A DNA stretch of 64,000 nucleotides from Hibiscus mutabilis (taxonomy: Eukaryota > Streptophyta > Magnoliopsida > Malvales > Malvaceae). The position numbers and the translations under genes are program-made. Below, in pieces: positions 11,075-22,752 of this stretch (positions within the stretch are counted from its first letter, which is position 1; each line of letters opens with the position of its first letter). The notes beneath the pieces were generated by a model. The model made no database searches and was not told the origin of the DNA. It worked only from the letters and a program-made list of their open reading frames with translations. The stretch spans positions 20,200,750 to 20,264,749 of the forward strand of contig CM033719.1 of NCBI GenBank assembly GCA_019671005.1. Direction: 5' to 3'.

Positions 11075-12861
11075 CTAATCTCCCAAACGTGAAGTACTTC
11101 CAAGACTCTTGTTTAGGAAATCGGAATTCACTTCTTTCAAATCTTTCATTTGCTTCCTAATTGTTTCGACTCTGTCAAGAACTCCCTTAACCGTGAGATC
11201 AAATGCATATTCAATCGTTTCCAATTTTGATGCAGGATCTGCATAGATCACATTCGGGATCAGCTTCACAACCTCATCCCTCATTGCTGCTCTTTTCTCT
11301 CTTGAGATCATTTGCAATAGTTTTTCGATGTTGGTGTCGCCGGATTTAACAGCACTTGCTGGTATCAACACCGAGTATTGTGTGGGAAAATGCCATATAT
11401 ATTGAACATATGCCGAACCTGGATGAAAAAAAAAAACTGGAATGCAACCGGCCAATATCGAATCAAATATTGACCTCCTGGTGGAGGAATTCCCTGGTGG
11501 TTGTAAGCAAAAGACAACTTTGAAACAGCTTCATAAAATTTTCGGGCTTGTAGCACCTCTGGCTTAGATCATCACATTCAAGGAACCTGCATTTCTTCCT
11601 TGAAGCCAGGCACTGATCGATAATTTCGTTGCCAATAGACTTGCCTTGATTAGGCCTTCGTGCACCTGCGAAAGAGAACAATAACCTCTTCAGTCTTTTA
11701 ATTCTGTTCTGCCATTGAAACACATTATCATCTTTTGAAGGTGGAAATACGTAGGATACGGTATCGCAAAGTCGTTGTTGTTCCAAGGACTTGACTCAAT
11801 CACCAGCATTGTCATGTTCTTTGATTCGGGGAAATTCAGAAGTCCGTTTCCCCAATCAGACGCGTTTTCGGGGTCCCTCCTGAAATCCCAATTGGTTCTT
11901 CCCGCGAACAAGAAATGATCTCGACCCCACATTTTTGTCCATTCAGGCCTACCTGCAAGCCACTCGACAATCTCTGCCGCATCATGGTCTCTCCTAAAAC
12001 CAAGAGGGTCCCTAAGGTAACGAGCAACATCAAGGCCTGCATAATATGGAACGTAGATTGCTGCAGCCAAGGATGCATCATTAGTTAAACACTTGTACTG
12101 CTTTCATCCTGTTATGGAAAATGACTTCTAATAAGAACTGGTTCGTTGAAAACCAGCCTGTTTTCGAATAAAGATTTTCTTTGCTTGGAAGAGAGGAGCC
12201 TAGGCCAAGGTTTAATGAAGACTCACACATATCTGTCCATACATTAAGTGACTGGCAGTTATCCAGCAAGTCTTGGTTGGGGATATCATGAATAAATACG
12301 TATCGACCCAAACACGGCGATGAAACGGATTCAGGTTTTACCACTTTTTTTGCCCTATGAAACTGGCTAAAGCAGCTGCAGGTTGAATCTTGCTTCGTCT
12401 CCTGGTACGCCTGGCTCGTCCCCTTCTGCCTCGATTGTAATCCTTTGCATTTCTTAATTCTTCTTCAAGTAGTTTGCCAGATATTGTCTCGAAAGTTTCA
12501 GTTTCATTATTGTCAGACATGAACGAATCAATTAACTGATCGACATCGATATCCCTGTCGATGTAAAACTTAATAGGTTTCGTTTTGTTTTCGGTTTCAT
12601 CAATGGCCTTCTCTACATTATCTTCAATCTTAACATCTGTACATGAGAAGAGTTCGTCCCTGTTTCATCTATAGCAACATCATATAAATACTCGGATGAA
12701 CCAACGAAGCCGGTTTGATTGTTGCCTATTAAACTATCCCCTTCTTCCCAAATGTTATAGACGAAGAATAGAGGTAAAACAATGTGAACCATACAAGAAA
12801 AGAGATGAAAACAATGTACCAGGATTGGCTTCCACAAGGACATTTTGCAGTCATTAGGCAA
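11075..12861 (-). pseudogene. GT47 exostosin-family xyloglucan galactosyltransferase (MUR3/KATAMARI1-like), frameshifted
   Basis: Intronless type II membrane glycosyltransferase copy. The MUR3-like family adds galactose to xyloglucan side chains in the Golgi. The N-terminus has a short tail and one hydrophobic anchor (MSLWKPILVHCFHLFSCMVH, about residues 7-35). An acidic and Arg-rich stem follows. The catalytic domain is recognisable in order: GRYVFIHDIPNQ, WTDMCE, TGWFSTNQFLLEVIFHNRM, YVPYYAGLDVARYL, GRDHFLFAGRTNWDFRR, ESSPWNNNDFAIPYPTYFH, AGCIPVFFFHPGSAY and a C-terminal IYADPASKLETIEYAFD. The frame changes near 12640, 12350, 12085, 11770 and 11510; the last is a one-base shift just before the LQPPG and STRRS motifs. 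At least five frameshifts make it a pseudogene unless the assembly is faulty. Length is close to the family's usual 550-600 residues. Confidence 0.85.
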
Positions 12862-13259
12862 AGAAAACCTGGGAAATCATACAAAGGAAAGCGGTGGTGG
12901 AATTTCTGATGGGGAAAACGGGAGAGAATTTAAACCATTCAAGATCTACGTCTACATATCGGATGCATGGAAACAAACATGAGGGCTGATTTCAGTGATT
13001 TGCCTACTCTTAGATTAAATGATTTACAGTCGATCATAATGGTCAAATCTAGATTCATGTAATCAATAGCCAATGATTGTGATGACGGATGGGAGATTGC
13101 CTTAATGGATGGTGGTCACTTTAGTATTTCAAAACGAGGTTCTTGATTGAAAATAATACCGTTGTTCAAATTCCCCCGATAAACTTGGTGGGAATGACAC
13201 TTGCTCATATAAAATTTAGATCCCATCTGATTCAAAATATTGGACATGTAAAAAATAAA
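12862..13259. other. Intergenic, upstream of the GT47 pseudogene
   Basis: No gene seen. It would contain the former promoter of the minus-strand GT47 copy. The last nine bases, AAAAATAAA at 13251-13259, are the left target-site duplication of the next element. Confidence 0.5.
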
Positions 13260-13662
13260 GGGTTAATTATATAGTATCACGAAACTTCCTTCTCACTCTT
13301 ATTTTGATCACTGAAGTTTAAGAAATAGGTAAACTTCATCGGAGGTCCCTTTTGTTTGGGCTGTGTTCTATTTTAGTCACTCATTTTTGAAAAAAAAAAG
13401 GTTATTCTTGCCATTTACGTTTTTGATCTATTTTATTTTTGTCACTGTGCCGGGAACACCTATTAGTTTGATGACGTGGCATGTTAGTCAAAAAGGATAG
13501 TTTCTAACTTGACCTCTGAACTTTAAACAAAATATTAATTTGACTCCTAAACTCTCCCAACTTCACTTTTATCCCACAATGTCGCTGCTCCGTTTACCTT
13601 CTTTAGTCGATCAAATAGGTTTTGAAAGGGATACAAGAAATTCTACAGTTGATCATCTATAA

Positions 13663-14170
13663 CCATGGGCATTTGCTGCTACTGCGGCTGCCAAGCTGCA
13701 TGTTCTTTCATTAGAGGAAAGTCATATTTTAGAGGTAAATAAATCAGGCAGTGTCAGAAAGGTTACATATGCTAGTAACATGTTGCTGCAGGTAAAAGTT
13801 TTCTCATTAGCAGCCTCACGATTTTTCTGGCCAAGAACTGAAAAGAAGCTGTTGGATATTTCAAGGCAAAGGTGTGGCTGGTGTCACTCTTGCAAGGTCC
13901 CAGCTGCAAGCAAGAGAGGATGCATGCTGAGTTCTGCTGTCTTCACTCTCCACTGCCACTGAAAGTACCAATAAGATCCTCAGTGGACTTCCTTCTTTGA
14001 AGAATGGAGATGATAGTCTTCCCGACAATGCAACATGTATCTTATACATGGAGGAGACTTTACATGGTCTCGTAGTCGGCTCTTTCTTATACTCAAATTA
14101 TAGAAAGCAATGGCGTAGGGAAGTAGAAGAAGCTTCAACCTGTAGAGCAATAAAAGTTCTCTTGCTTGAC
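13663..14170 (+). pseudogene. Captured fragment of a PTM-like DDT/PHD transcriptional regulator gene
   Basis: The coding stretch begins PWAFAATAAAKLHVLSLEES and continues as VKVFSLAASRFFWPRTEKKL then RQRCGWCHSCKVPAASKRGC, with paired cysteines. A frameshift near 13940 is followed by SGLPSLKNGDDSLPDNATC, YMEETLHGLVVGSF and YRKQWRREVEEASTC, ending at the donor-like GTGAGT at 14171. This order matches the conserved region of PTM, a plant DDT-domain and PHD-finger protein reported as a chloroplast-envelope-tethered regulator. Identification is from recalled family features, not a search. The N-terminal and PHD parts are absent, and intron-like sequence follows to about 14780. It is carried within the Mutator-like element and is not a functional gene. 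Confidence 0.7.
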
Positions 14171-15007
14171 GTGAGTTTTACAAAATATATTTCTTAAATT
14201 CTTTCATACTTATCTGTTAAGAGCACCTTATCTTGATTTTCAATCTCCTTTTCTGATCAAGGTTTTCTGGCATGCTGTAAACTATAAACATTTTATCTTT
14301 ACCTGGTTTTTGTTTCCAATCATTGTGTGCTTTAAATTTAGGATGTAGAGCCTAACTGACGCAGAAGGTTTGAGTTTGTTTCTTTTTCTTCGGGAATTAT
14401 TAATTTTACCATATTGTTTAATTAAATATAGTTGGATCCTACTTATTAAAACTTTGGTGTAATACTAACAGGTTATTTGGGCGATGATTTTTTTTCTTTC
14501 AATTTTATCCTTTATTTCTTTTTTGCTGATGCTTGTTTTTCCCCTAGCCTAGTCTGTCCTCATTCTTGTTCACATCAGGGGGGATTATTCTGCTTTCTCT
14601 TCCTTTTGTGTTTTTCAATTCATCTTAATTAAAATTTTCATAATGTGTTTTTCTTTTGAAAATGTATATATTTTGGTTAGAATGTTTTTACCGTCGTGTA
14701 CTTATAAACATGAAATTTGATGGATGCCACCAGCTACAGAGTTGATTGCTTTTGGTTGATGAGTTTTTGCTTTTTGTTGAGAGAGTTTAAGGGGTTAAAT
14801 TAATATTTTGTTTAATGTTTAAGGGTCAGGTTAAAAATTAACTTTTTTGACTAATATGCTATGTCATCAAACTAACGGGTGTTAACGGCATAGTGACCAA
14901 AATAAAACAAATCAAAAATATAAGTAGCAAGAATAACCTTTTTCTCAAAAGAGGTGGCCAAAATAGAACACAACCCAAACAAAATGGACCTCCGATAAAG
15001 TTTACCT

Positions 15008-15330
15008 TTTAAAAATTTTAATTTAATCATTCAACATTCAAAGTGCTTCTAGTTTGGTCGAACTAGGATGACATGACATATTTTATTAATAACTTAATGT
15101 CATGTCAGATTTAAAATAAAAAAAATAAAATTTTTAAACCTTAATCCCAAACCTCAAATAAAACACCCAAAATTTATATTTTTATTTTAAATCTAACGTG
15201 ATATTAAAATATTAATAAAATATGTCATGTCATAAGAAATATTAATAAAACAAGTCGCATCATCCTACACCAAAATATGAGCAATACAAAATGAGTGATT
15301 AAATTAAAAAAATTTAAATTTCTATGACCA
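15008..15330. repeat. Long imperfect palindrome inside the Mutator-like element
   Basis: The left arm TTTTAATTTAATCATTCAAC and onward pairs with the right arm ending GAGTGATTAAATTAAAA. Both arms contain GACATGACATATTTTATTAA in opposite orientations. Together they resemble a MITE of about 300 bp, or the foldback right arm of the element itself. Confidence 0.6.
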
Positions 15331-15386
15331 AAATAGTTGTAAGGAGAAAATCGAGTGATGAACAGTGTAATTTATCCAAAAATAAA

Positions 15387-16148
15387 TTGGTCACAAGATT
15401 AATTCATTTTCCTTGGATCCACGCATTATAATAGGATAATGATAAAACATATTATATTCCTAATGAAAAAATTTAAATTGAGTTTTAGAGACAACATTAT
15501 TGATGTTGGGTGGTCGATGCACCTAATGGTGTTAAAAAAAATTCTAACAATCTCAATCAAGGAGAGGAACAGATTGAGATTAAAAAGGAGAAAGATTGAT
15601 TCAAAATTTGATTAAAAATTTATTAAAACAATAATTTTCGATAAAATGAAATCAAAAAACATGTTCAAGAGTCTATTGCGTATGAAAAATAATAGTACCC
15701 ATAACGCTCAAAAATTAATATTTAACTGATTATATATTATCTTATCAATTGATATTATATATTCAACTTTAATTAATTATCCCTAAATATATTTTAAAAG
15801 AAGTAAATATTTTGAAAATAATGTTGAAGAAATTTAAAAGCAGTTTTATTCACTCAATTTTTTAATATGATTTTTTTACTTCGAAGACTAATAAATAGCA
15901 TTCGGGTGAGTTAGGAACACTAACCATAATGTTCTAATAAAAGAATATTACCTAATGTTTTATAAAATGTTTTAAAAGTATGAATATGCATGATGATGGA
16001 ATTTATTCAATCTATTTAAAAGGATGTTCCTTTTAAATTAGGGACACTGCCTCTCGACTTATCTGATAAAGCAATATTGCTTCAATTTTTTGTCTAAAAG
16101 ATAAAACCTATATTCAGGTTATAAATACTCATTAAAAATAGAAACGAT
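15387..16148. other. AT-rich intergenic, nothing recognised
   Basis: No coding potential, clear repeat boundary or RNA gene seen. Confidence 0.5.
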
Positions 16149-16278
16149 GTCTTTTTTGAACTTTAGGTGCCTAAAGTATTTTTTGAACTTTAGGTGTCTA
16201 AAATTATAACTTTTGAAACTTTAGGCACCTATTTTTATAAAAAAAATACTTTAGGCACCTAAAGTTCAAAAAAGACAT
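16149..16278. repeat. Strong inverted repeat (hairpin)
   Basis: GTCTTTTTTGAACTTTAGGT at 16149 pairs with ACCTAAAGTTCAAAAAAGAC ending near 16276. A further copy of the ACTTTAGGTGTCTAAA text lies between the arms. ACGATGTC just before and GACATCGT near 16326 extend the symmetry, so the whole could be a small MITE. The stem would be long enough to yield small RNAs if transcribed. Confidence 0.7.
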
Positions 16279-16374
16279 ACTTTGACACATATTTTTCATT
16301 TAAGCCTTTCTATTATTACCTAAACGACATCGTTTCTTTTAATGGGTTAAAACCCAAAAATTGTACGGGATTCT

Positions 16375-17625
16375 TGATCATGGTGTTGCAATCGTCTAAA
16401 GATGTATCGATTGATGTTGCAACTTTCGTGCAAGAATACACAACATTATCAAGTAATAAAAGTGGCCACAGAAGTGTCCAGACATCGACCTCACTAAGAT
16501 TAGATATTGGAATGATTTAGATGCTATTGAATGTATTGGGAACATACAATAAAAATAAAGACATTAAAGTGTGGGTTGTGGTGTAACAACAATGCAATGA
16601 AAGTAAAAATAATCAGGATATGATGGTATCAGGGTAACATAACATAGCAAAATGACATGCAAGAGTCCCAACAAAAATAGATGAAGGAATAAAAGCAAAC
16701 GAATGGATGTGCCCACTATCGTCGTCACTTTGCTCACTACACTCTTTGGACTTAAGTTGAGGAACTACCCTCTTTCGAGTGTCTAGCTCGAAAAAATTTA
16801 CCAAACAATTTCTCGATTTGTTTCAATAAAATCTACATCAAATTAAGACAGCGAAAATTATGAGAAGGGGAACTCTCTCACAACCCAATATTAATCACAT
16901 AATAACTCCGCTTCTCTCGAAGATTAAGGCATGGTCTAAACTATCCTAGCTCCTCTCGGAATCTAAGAACTCATTAATGCAAGTCTTCTCGTCACTAATG
17001 GCACTAAGATCACCCTTAATGGTTTGTGACTTAAGCTCCTCTCGAAGTCCTACACTCTCCATGAAGCAAGTCTCTTTGTCAACATAGCATGAAAAAAATG
17101 TGTAGAAATCAAAGAAGAAGCAACATAAGTGTGAATCAAGCATTCATTAAACTCAAAAAGTAAATATTAAATAATCCCAATCATCCACCGAATAATAACA
17201 TCAAGTTTGTCGATAAAAAATTGTCTCTCGATGTGAACCGGAGTAGCAGACTTGACTGGTAAGAAGTCTCAAGCACGGCAGTCTTCCATTAATGGAGGAT
17301 GAACTCGATGGAGAAAATGAGTGTGAATCGTGTGAATGAGAGAAAAGGAAAATCTTCTAAATTGTTGTACGCCAAATCAAATAATGAAAATAAGTTTAAA
17401 TCAATTAAATTCTCCTCCTTTTCTTCTTTCCTCCATCCAATTAGATTGTAGTAAGTGTTGGTCAAAGCATCAGCCAATAGAAAGGCAGCAGACAGTTGTA
17501 GGTAGTTATGTACGGACAACCTTCTAGCGTATTCCATGATACGTGGGCCGTGGCTAGGTATATCCAATGTGTCGAGTAGTGTGGCCACATAAGTGATAGC
17601 ATCGCGTACTGGAGATAACCTATTT
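16375..17625 (-). mobile_element. Lone Athila-type LTR
   Basis: Starts TGATCATGGTGTTGCAATCG and is homologous throughout to 43826-44136 plus 48490-49425, the LTR next to an Athila-like primer binding site. Shared text includes TAATAAAAGTGGCCACA, ATTGAATGTATTGGGAA and a CCATCCAATTAGATTG stretch. No internal domain lies on either side, so it is a solo LTR or a truncated element. The right boundary is estimated from where similarity to the second copy stops. Confidence 0.7.
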
Positions 17626-18256
17626 CAACGTGACAAACCTCGCAAAAACTAGCAGAACGATCATAGCAAAGTTGGAGCATAATGGGGCACATTAATCATT
17701 AAATTCCCTACATCGCATTTATTAAATAAAGAAACATGCATGATATGCAAACTAAGGAAATTACATGCAAAACACTAAGGAATATACTCAAGTTCAAGCT
17801 ATGTAAAGGTATAAAAGTATACAAATATAACTCATTTTGGGGAATTATCTCACCCAAACCTAAACCTTTGATTTTCCTCAAGCAAACTAACAAGAATAAA
17901 ACAAATGCATCGACAATTGTAGTGACATATCTGGAAACATTAACCAAAAATATTTCATGTTGAATCATAAGATCACATTCCTTAATTCTCTACAAAGTTC
18001 AAAAACCTCCAAACTCAGTTTCAAAAATTTCCAAGTGCTTAATTCAGGATAACATCCCGAAATTCATGTTAAGCAAAGAAGTTCAAATGTGCTCAAGTGT
18101 ATGCAGTTAGAAACCTAGCAGCTTCTAGAGTCCCTAGGTTTACAATTTAACATAGTTACTCAAGCTTTGTGGATTTAATAGAAAAGAGGTCATTGCTTAA
18201 AATTTTGCTTTGCAATGTGTTGACCCTTGTCACCATTCTTGTTGAAGTGTTGTAGT
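17626..18256. other. Unclassified AT-rich sequence
   Basis: No gene recognised. Small frames on both strands at 17708-17968 overlap each other and have no protein-like features. It is probably old retrotransposon sequence. Confidence 0.4.
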
Positions 18257-19945
18257 TGCAATACCCCAAAATTTGATAAGTGACCAAAATGACAAAAGTA
18301 AAAGTTTGATGTCTACACTGAAGTGACTAAACTGAATAAAATGAAGGTTTGGCATCTAAAGTGTACTTTGAAAAAGTTTGAGCGTTTAAATGATAATTTT
18401 CCTGAAAATAATTTTTATCTCGTAAACTTACCTTTGAGAAGTGAATTGGAAATGAAATTATGGGGTTGATCCGGGATTTATGTTGAAAGGAATTTATTGT
18501 TAAAGTTCAAGAATTTTTAGATAATCGAATTGAATAGAAAATTTAAGAATTAATTCTAGCTATTGGATTTAGGGGCAAACTTGTCATTTTCTAATGCTAG
18601 GATTAATATGAGACCTTGGATTAAGATGATGGATTATTGGAGGAATTTGAAATATTGGATTTAAGCTAAATGCCATGATAAATTTTGGTCATTGGATTAA
18701 AATAGACAAGATTTGAATTTAATTTTCCTATAGGGACAATATTGTAAACTGCTAACTCTAGATTAAATCTAAGCCATTGTATATAAAATTATGACATGTG
18801 GTATGATATGGACTCATTGGATCAAAGGTCAAAATGGTCATTTGACTATTTGAAGGATATATGAGGTGGATTCATTGGATCAAAGATCAAAGGTCAAAAT
18901 GGTCAATGACAAATGGCTTAATAATAACAAAAGGAATTTCAAGGTATTTTGTTCATCTTTTTTCTTCCTAAACGTGGGGTTCCAAGCAAAGGTAAGAAAA
19001 TTTTCTTTGTGATTTTCTCTCTAAATACATAGATTTGGGGTTTAAACAATGGAAAATCGTTTCTCTTTGAATTTTTATTCAATTGGTACCATTAATTCAT
19101 AGTTTTACCTGAGTTATGCTCTAGAATTTGAAGAGAGAACGTTTAGAGTTTGTGGATCCAAATTGATTTAGGTTTTGTTTTGAAGGATTAAGTGTTTATT
19201 TAGCTTTTCATACTCGATTGATGTTGAAATCGATGTATTCTTGATGAAATATAATTTGGCTAATTAGGGTTTAACTTAGGGTTTAAGGACTCAAGTTGAA
19301 TTTTGGGTTTGTCATGAAAGGAAAATGTTGTAATAATGTAATTGAAGGTTAATTTGAAGTGTTGAAATGGTTAAAGGATGTTAAAGATTAGATTTATGAA
19401 ATCTGTGTAGAATTTCAGCCTTTGGTAGTGAGTTCGGAAATTTATCATAAATTTCAAAAAAATAATTAGAGTGTAAACCTTATATTGTTAAAATCGTGAT
19501 TCAGTGTAGTTTTGTTTGTGAGAAATGATGACTGATTTCGATTTTTATATCAAAATATATGAATTTTTAAGTGATGAAAGGTTAGAAAACAAAGTAGTAG
19601 TCCGCTCCAAAATTCAGCACTGGAATTTGAATTAGAAAATTCGACATAAATCATACAAGTTGAATTTGTGCTATTATTTTATATGGTTGAAAAGATTATC
19701 GAATTTAGTTTCTTTTATAAAACAAAATCAAATTTTGAGTTGTAGGTTATTCTATAAAAATATTTATTTGAATGTAGTGCGGGCTGACAGATTATAAAAA
19801 TGAGTGTCTTATGGCTATTATTAATTGTGCATGTAAGAGATGGATGCAAATACCTCAAGTAAACATGAAAAATTGGTAATTCAGAAGATAAAGAAAAAGA
19901 CCTAGCTTAGAGTTCTCTAAATTCATATAATTTACTTTGGGTTAA
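18257..19945 (+). mobile_element. Gypsy LTR remnant, left part (interrupted by the Tat-type element)
   Basis: Begins TGCAATACCCCAAAATTTG, similar to the TGTAACACCCC start of chromovirus LTRs, with LTR-like text containing AAGTGACTAAACTGAATAAA. It ends at the GTTAA duplication of the inserted Tat-type element, and its continuation should resume at 29252. No coding content. Confidence 0.5.
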
Positions 19946-22090
19946 TGACATAACTCGTTTTGTCCGGGTAACCAATTAACCTGAATCCAAAACCCATCAG
20001 CAACCCAAATTAAAATCAAAATTCAATACCAAAATAATATATATTACATTAACCGACCCATTTGCATCACCCAAATACAATTATAAACCAGACCGAAAAA
20101 CCCAAATCTATGTACCCACAACCCGATCCATTAACCCAAACTCAATAACCTAAACCTAAAAAACCCTAACCCTAATATCAACCCTAGCCGCCGCCGCTAC
20201 TCCTACCACCGCCACTGTCAAAGCTTTCCGTCCCCATTGCCGGCAACCAGAAACTAAAACTCTAAATTAGCCTAAACCCTAAATTTAACCCATTAACCTT
20301 AAAACCTAACTACCATAACCTAAACCCTAAAAGAACCTACCCCTCACCATACCTGTCCATCATACATGCCCATACCTAATATCTCTAAAAATCTGGTCTC
20401 CCTCAATCTGCAACAATAAAAAAATGGAGTTACTAGTTTTTATTTAGTAAAAACGAGTATATAACTCGAGGAAGCACAAAATGAAAAAGAAGGGACTTTA
20501 GATTTTGAAAATTTGTAAAAAAAAGGATTCGAAAAAAAATCTAAAAAGGCACATTTCATTCGAAAAATTGTAAAAAAAAGAGGGGAGAAGAATCAATAAC
20601 AAAAAAAAATTCAAAGGTAAACTTCTATTTTTTTTAGTTTTAGTTCGAATCAAAAATAAAAAGGGGAAGATCGAGCTTACCTTCGCTCGATGTGAGTCAA
20701 CTATCCTTACCTCCGCCGTCGTTGTGTCGCTCTTTGCCGCGAGGCTATGCGCCGATGAACGGCGTGAAGAGCTTGGAGAGCAGCCACCGTCGATTGTTAA
20801 AGTAGAGGAGAAAAGATAGAGTTAGGGTTTTCTTAGTTTTTTTTTAATTTTGTTAAGCCTATTTCGAATTAAAATAAACCCTTCTTTATTATTTGAAACC
20901 AGTCACCCAAAAAAATGTCGTTTAAGGCTCCAACCCTCGCGATGACTCGATGACCTGGGGAGGATCCGCTTTTTTTTAATAGGTTAATTACGCTTTAGGC
21001 CCTTCCTTTCTTCTCCCCCTTCATTTTTTTTCCAGGGTCTAATTCCTGCTTCGCTCCTTCCCCTTTATTTTCTCCTCTAATTTCAGCTTATTTAATTTTT
21101 TTCTCGATTTTGACCCCATATCCCATATGTTTTACATTCCATTCCCTTTTATTTTATACATATATATATATGTATTTGTTATATTAAATAAGTATTTATC
21201 ATATTATAAATATAAGTATTATAGTATATAGTATGTAATATATGGTATTTTATTAATGAATATTATATATTATGTATATATTCATGTATATACATATATA
21301 TTATTTTTATATTATATTATGTTATGCATATAATATTATGTATATTATATTGTATGATATTTTACTATATGCGTATATATTATATATTTACTTTTATAAT
21401 GTTGTTTATTTATATTTACATTATTGCTATTTATTTGTTTGATCTCAATCCGGTCCTTTTTCAGATATTTTAATTTACAATTTTTATTTTTATTGCACTT
21501 TAATTTACGCAATTTATATTTCCATGTTTATTTAATTATTTGCTTTTGATTTTATGCTATCATATATATTTTTCATGCATTTATCATGTTTTGTTCATAC
21601 ATACGTAAACACCATGTTTCATTAATTCCATTAATCTAGTTTAGTACCGGAGGTCCCGCTAGTGGGAGTGTAGTCTCGAGTCTTCGGGCATCATCTCTTT
21701 TGGTATCGTGGGTTGCGTGTTAGGTTGTTTGAATCACATACTCATACATTTATATTTTTGGGGATTAAATTTTAAATTAAAATTTGATTTTTTATTTTCT
21801 TGCAATGATAATACAAAATCAACGCGGTACCAATTTTGGGCGTTGTAGGGTGCTAACCCTTCCCCACGCATAAAAAACTCCCGAACTCAAATTTTAAAAT
21901 CTCTGGTTAATTTTTAATGGTGTCCGACCTACCAAAGTGGGTATTCTATTAGGAGTGACATCTCGGTCTCCGAGTGTCATCTATTTTGATACTATTTCCG
22001 AATTTCCAACTATCTCCAAATATTTCATTTCCAAACATTTTAAATAGTTTTATTTTAAATTTTATTTTAAAAGAAAAAACCTTTATTATA
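19946..22090 (+). repeat. Tat-type element 5' LTR
   Basis: A 2145-bp LTR starting TGACATAACTCG. Notable content: telobox-like AAACCCTAA motifs at 20150-20340, a short GC-rich patch with CCGCCGCCGC near 20185, and a (TA)-rich tract at 21150-21420. CCTTTATTATA precedes the primer binding site. Confidence 0.9.
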
Positions 22091-22110
22091 GACGGCGACT
22101 CCGTTGGGGA
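22091..22110 (+). other. Primer binding site of the Tat-type element
   Basis: GACGGCGACTCCGTTGGGGA lies directly after the LTR. The core CGACTCC and TGGGGA match the Tat/Ogre-type site as I recall it. The tRNA assignment was not checked by alignment. Confidence 0.75.
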
Positions 22111-22752
22111 ACTTATTTAAGAGAGTCGGGCCAATGTTGATTTGTGTTGTCTTGAAAAAAAAATTTGATTTAATTTAATTTTTAATCCCTCGATATTCAT
22201 GCATGAGCTTTCTACCCGGGCTCCTCACCCTGTTAAGTGGGAGTGATTTACTTTGCTTCGTGGGGTCTTCACCTCCGTATAGTGTAGTAATTCACTTATG
22301 GAATTCAGTTATTATATTTTGTAGGGTATTCTCCTTCGTATGGTATAAGGGTCATATTCCCCCAAATCGATGTCCTAGCGACAGTTTGGGTACCGTCACC
22401 CTAGTACCAAACCCGCATATAGTGAGCCGTAGGAGCTACCTTTTTTAGAGTCATGCGAAACTCTGCCCGTTTAGCGGATACCCTTTTTAGGCTTTGATTC
22501 ATTTGTTTATTTTTTATGTACAGTTTTTTTACATGTTTTAATTTTTACCTTAATTACCATTTAATTTATTCATTCGATTATTTTAATTCTGAACTGGCCT
22601 ATTTTTTATTGCACTACATTAAGTTCACTCATTTTGCATTAACTGCATGACATATCATAACATTTTGATTTTTGCATTTTTTAATTAGAGTTCTCACTTC
22701 TAGGACATACACTTTGCTTTTACATGTATTCATTTTGAGATTGATCCCCGGG
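22111..22752 (+). other. Leader of the Tat-type element
   Basis: Untranslated leader between the primer site and gag. The frames here have no recognised domain. Repeated GTATAGTG and GTATGG phrases occur, with no clear function. Confidence 0.5.

Larger units (their letters stand above)
13260..15377. mobile_element. Pack-MULE-type Mutator-like element with captured gene fragment
   Basis: The 2.1-kb element is flanked by an exact 9-bp duplication AAAAATAAA (13251-13259 and 15378-15386), the size typical of Mutator elements. The ends are related inverted repeats, GGGTTAATTATATAGT on the left and the complement of GTGTAATTTATCC on the right. Inside, a second, longer inverted repeat pairs 13327-13557 with about 14783-15007, from AGGTAAACTTCATCGGAGG inward. 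Between these arms lie exons of a host gene. No transposase frame is present, so it would depend on an autonomous MULE. The nested repeats could mean a second element inserted in the first. Confidence 0.8.

Noticed and set aside
16613..17968. Several 60-90-codon frames on both strands
   Set aside because: They overlap each other and lie in an Athila LTR and its flank; no protein features.
20150..20340. Interstitial telomere
   Set aside because: The CCCTAAA units are irregular and interrupted, and they occur in both LTRs.
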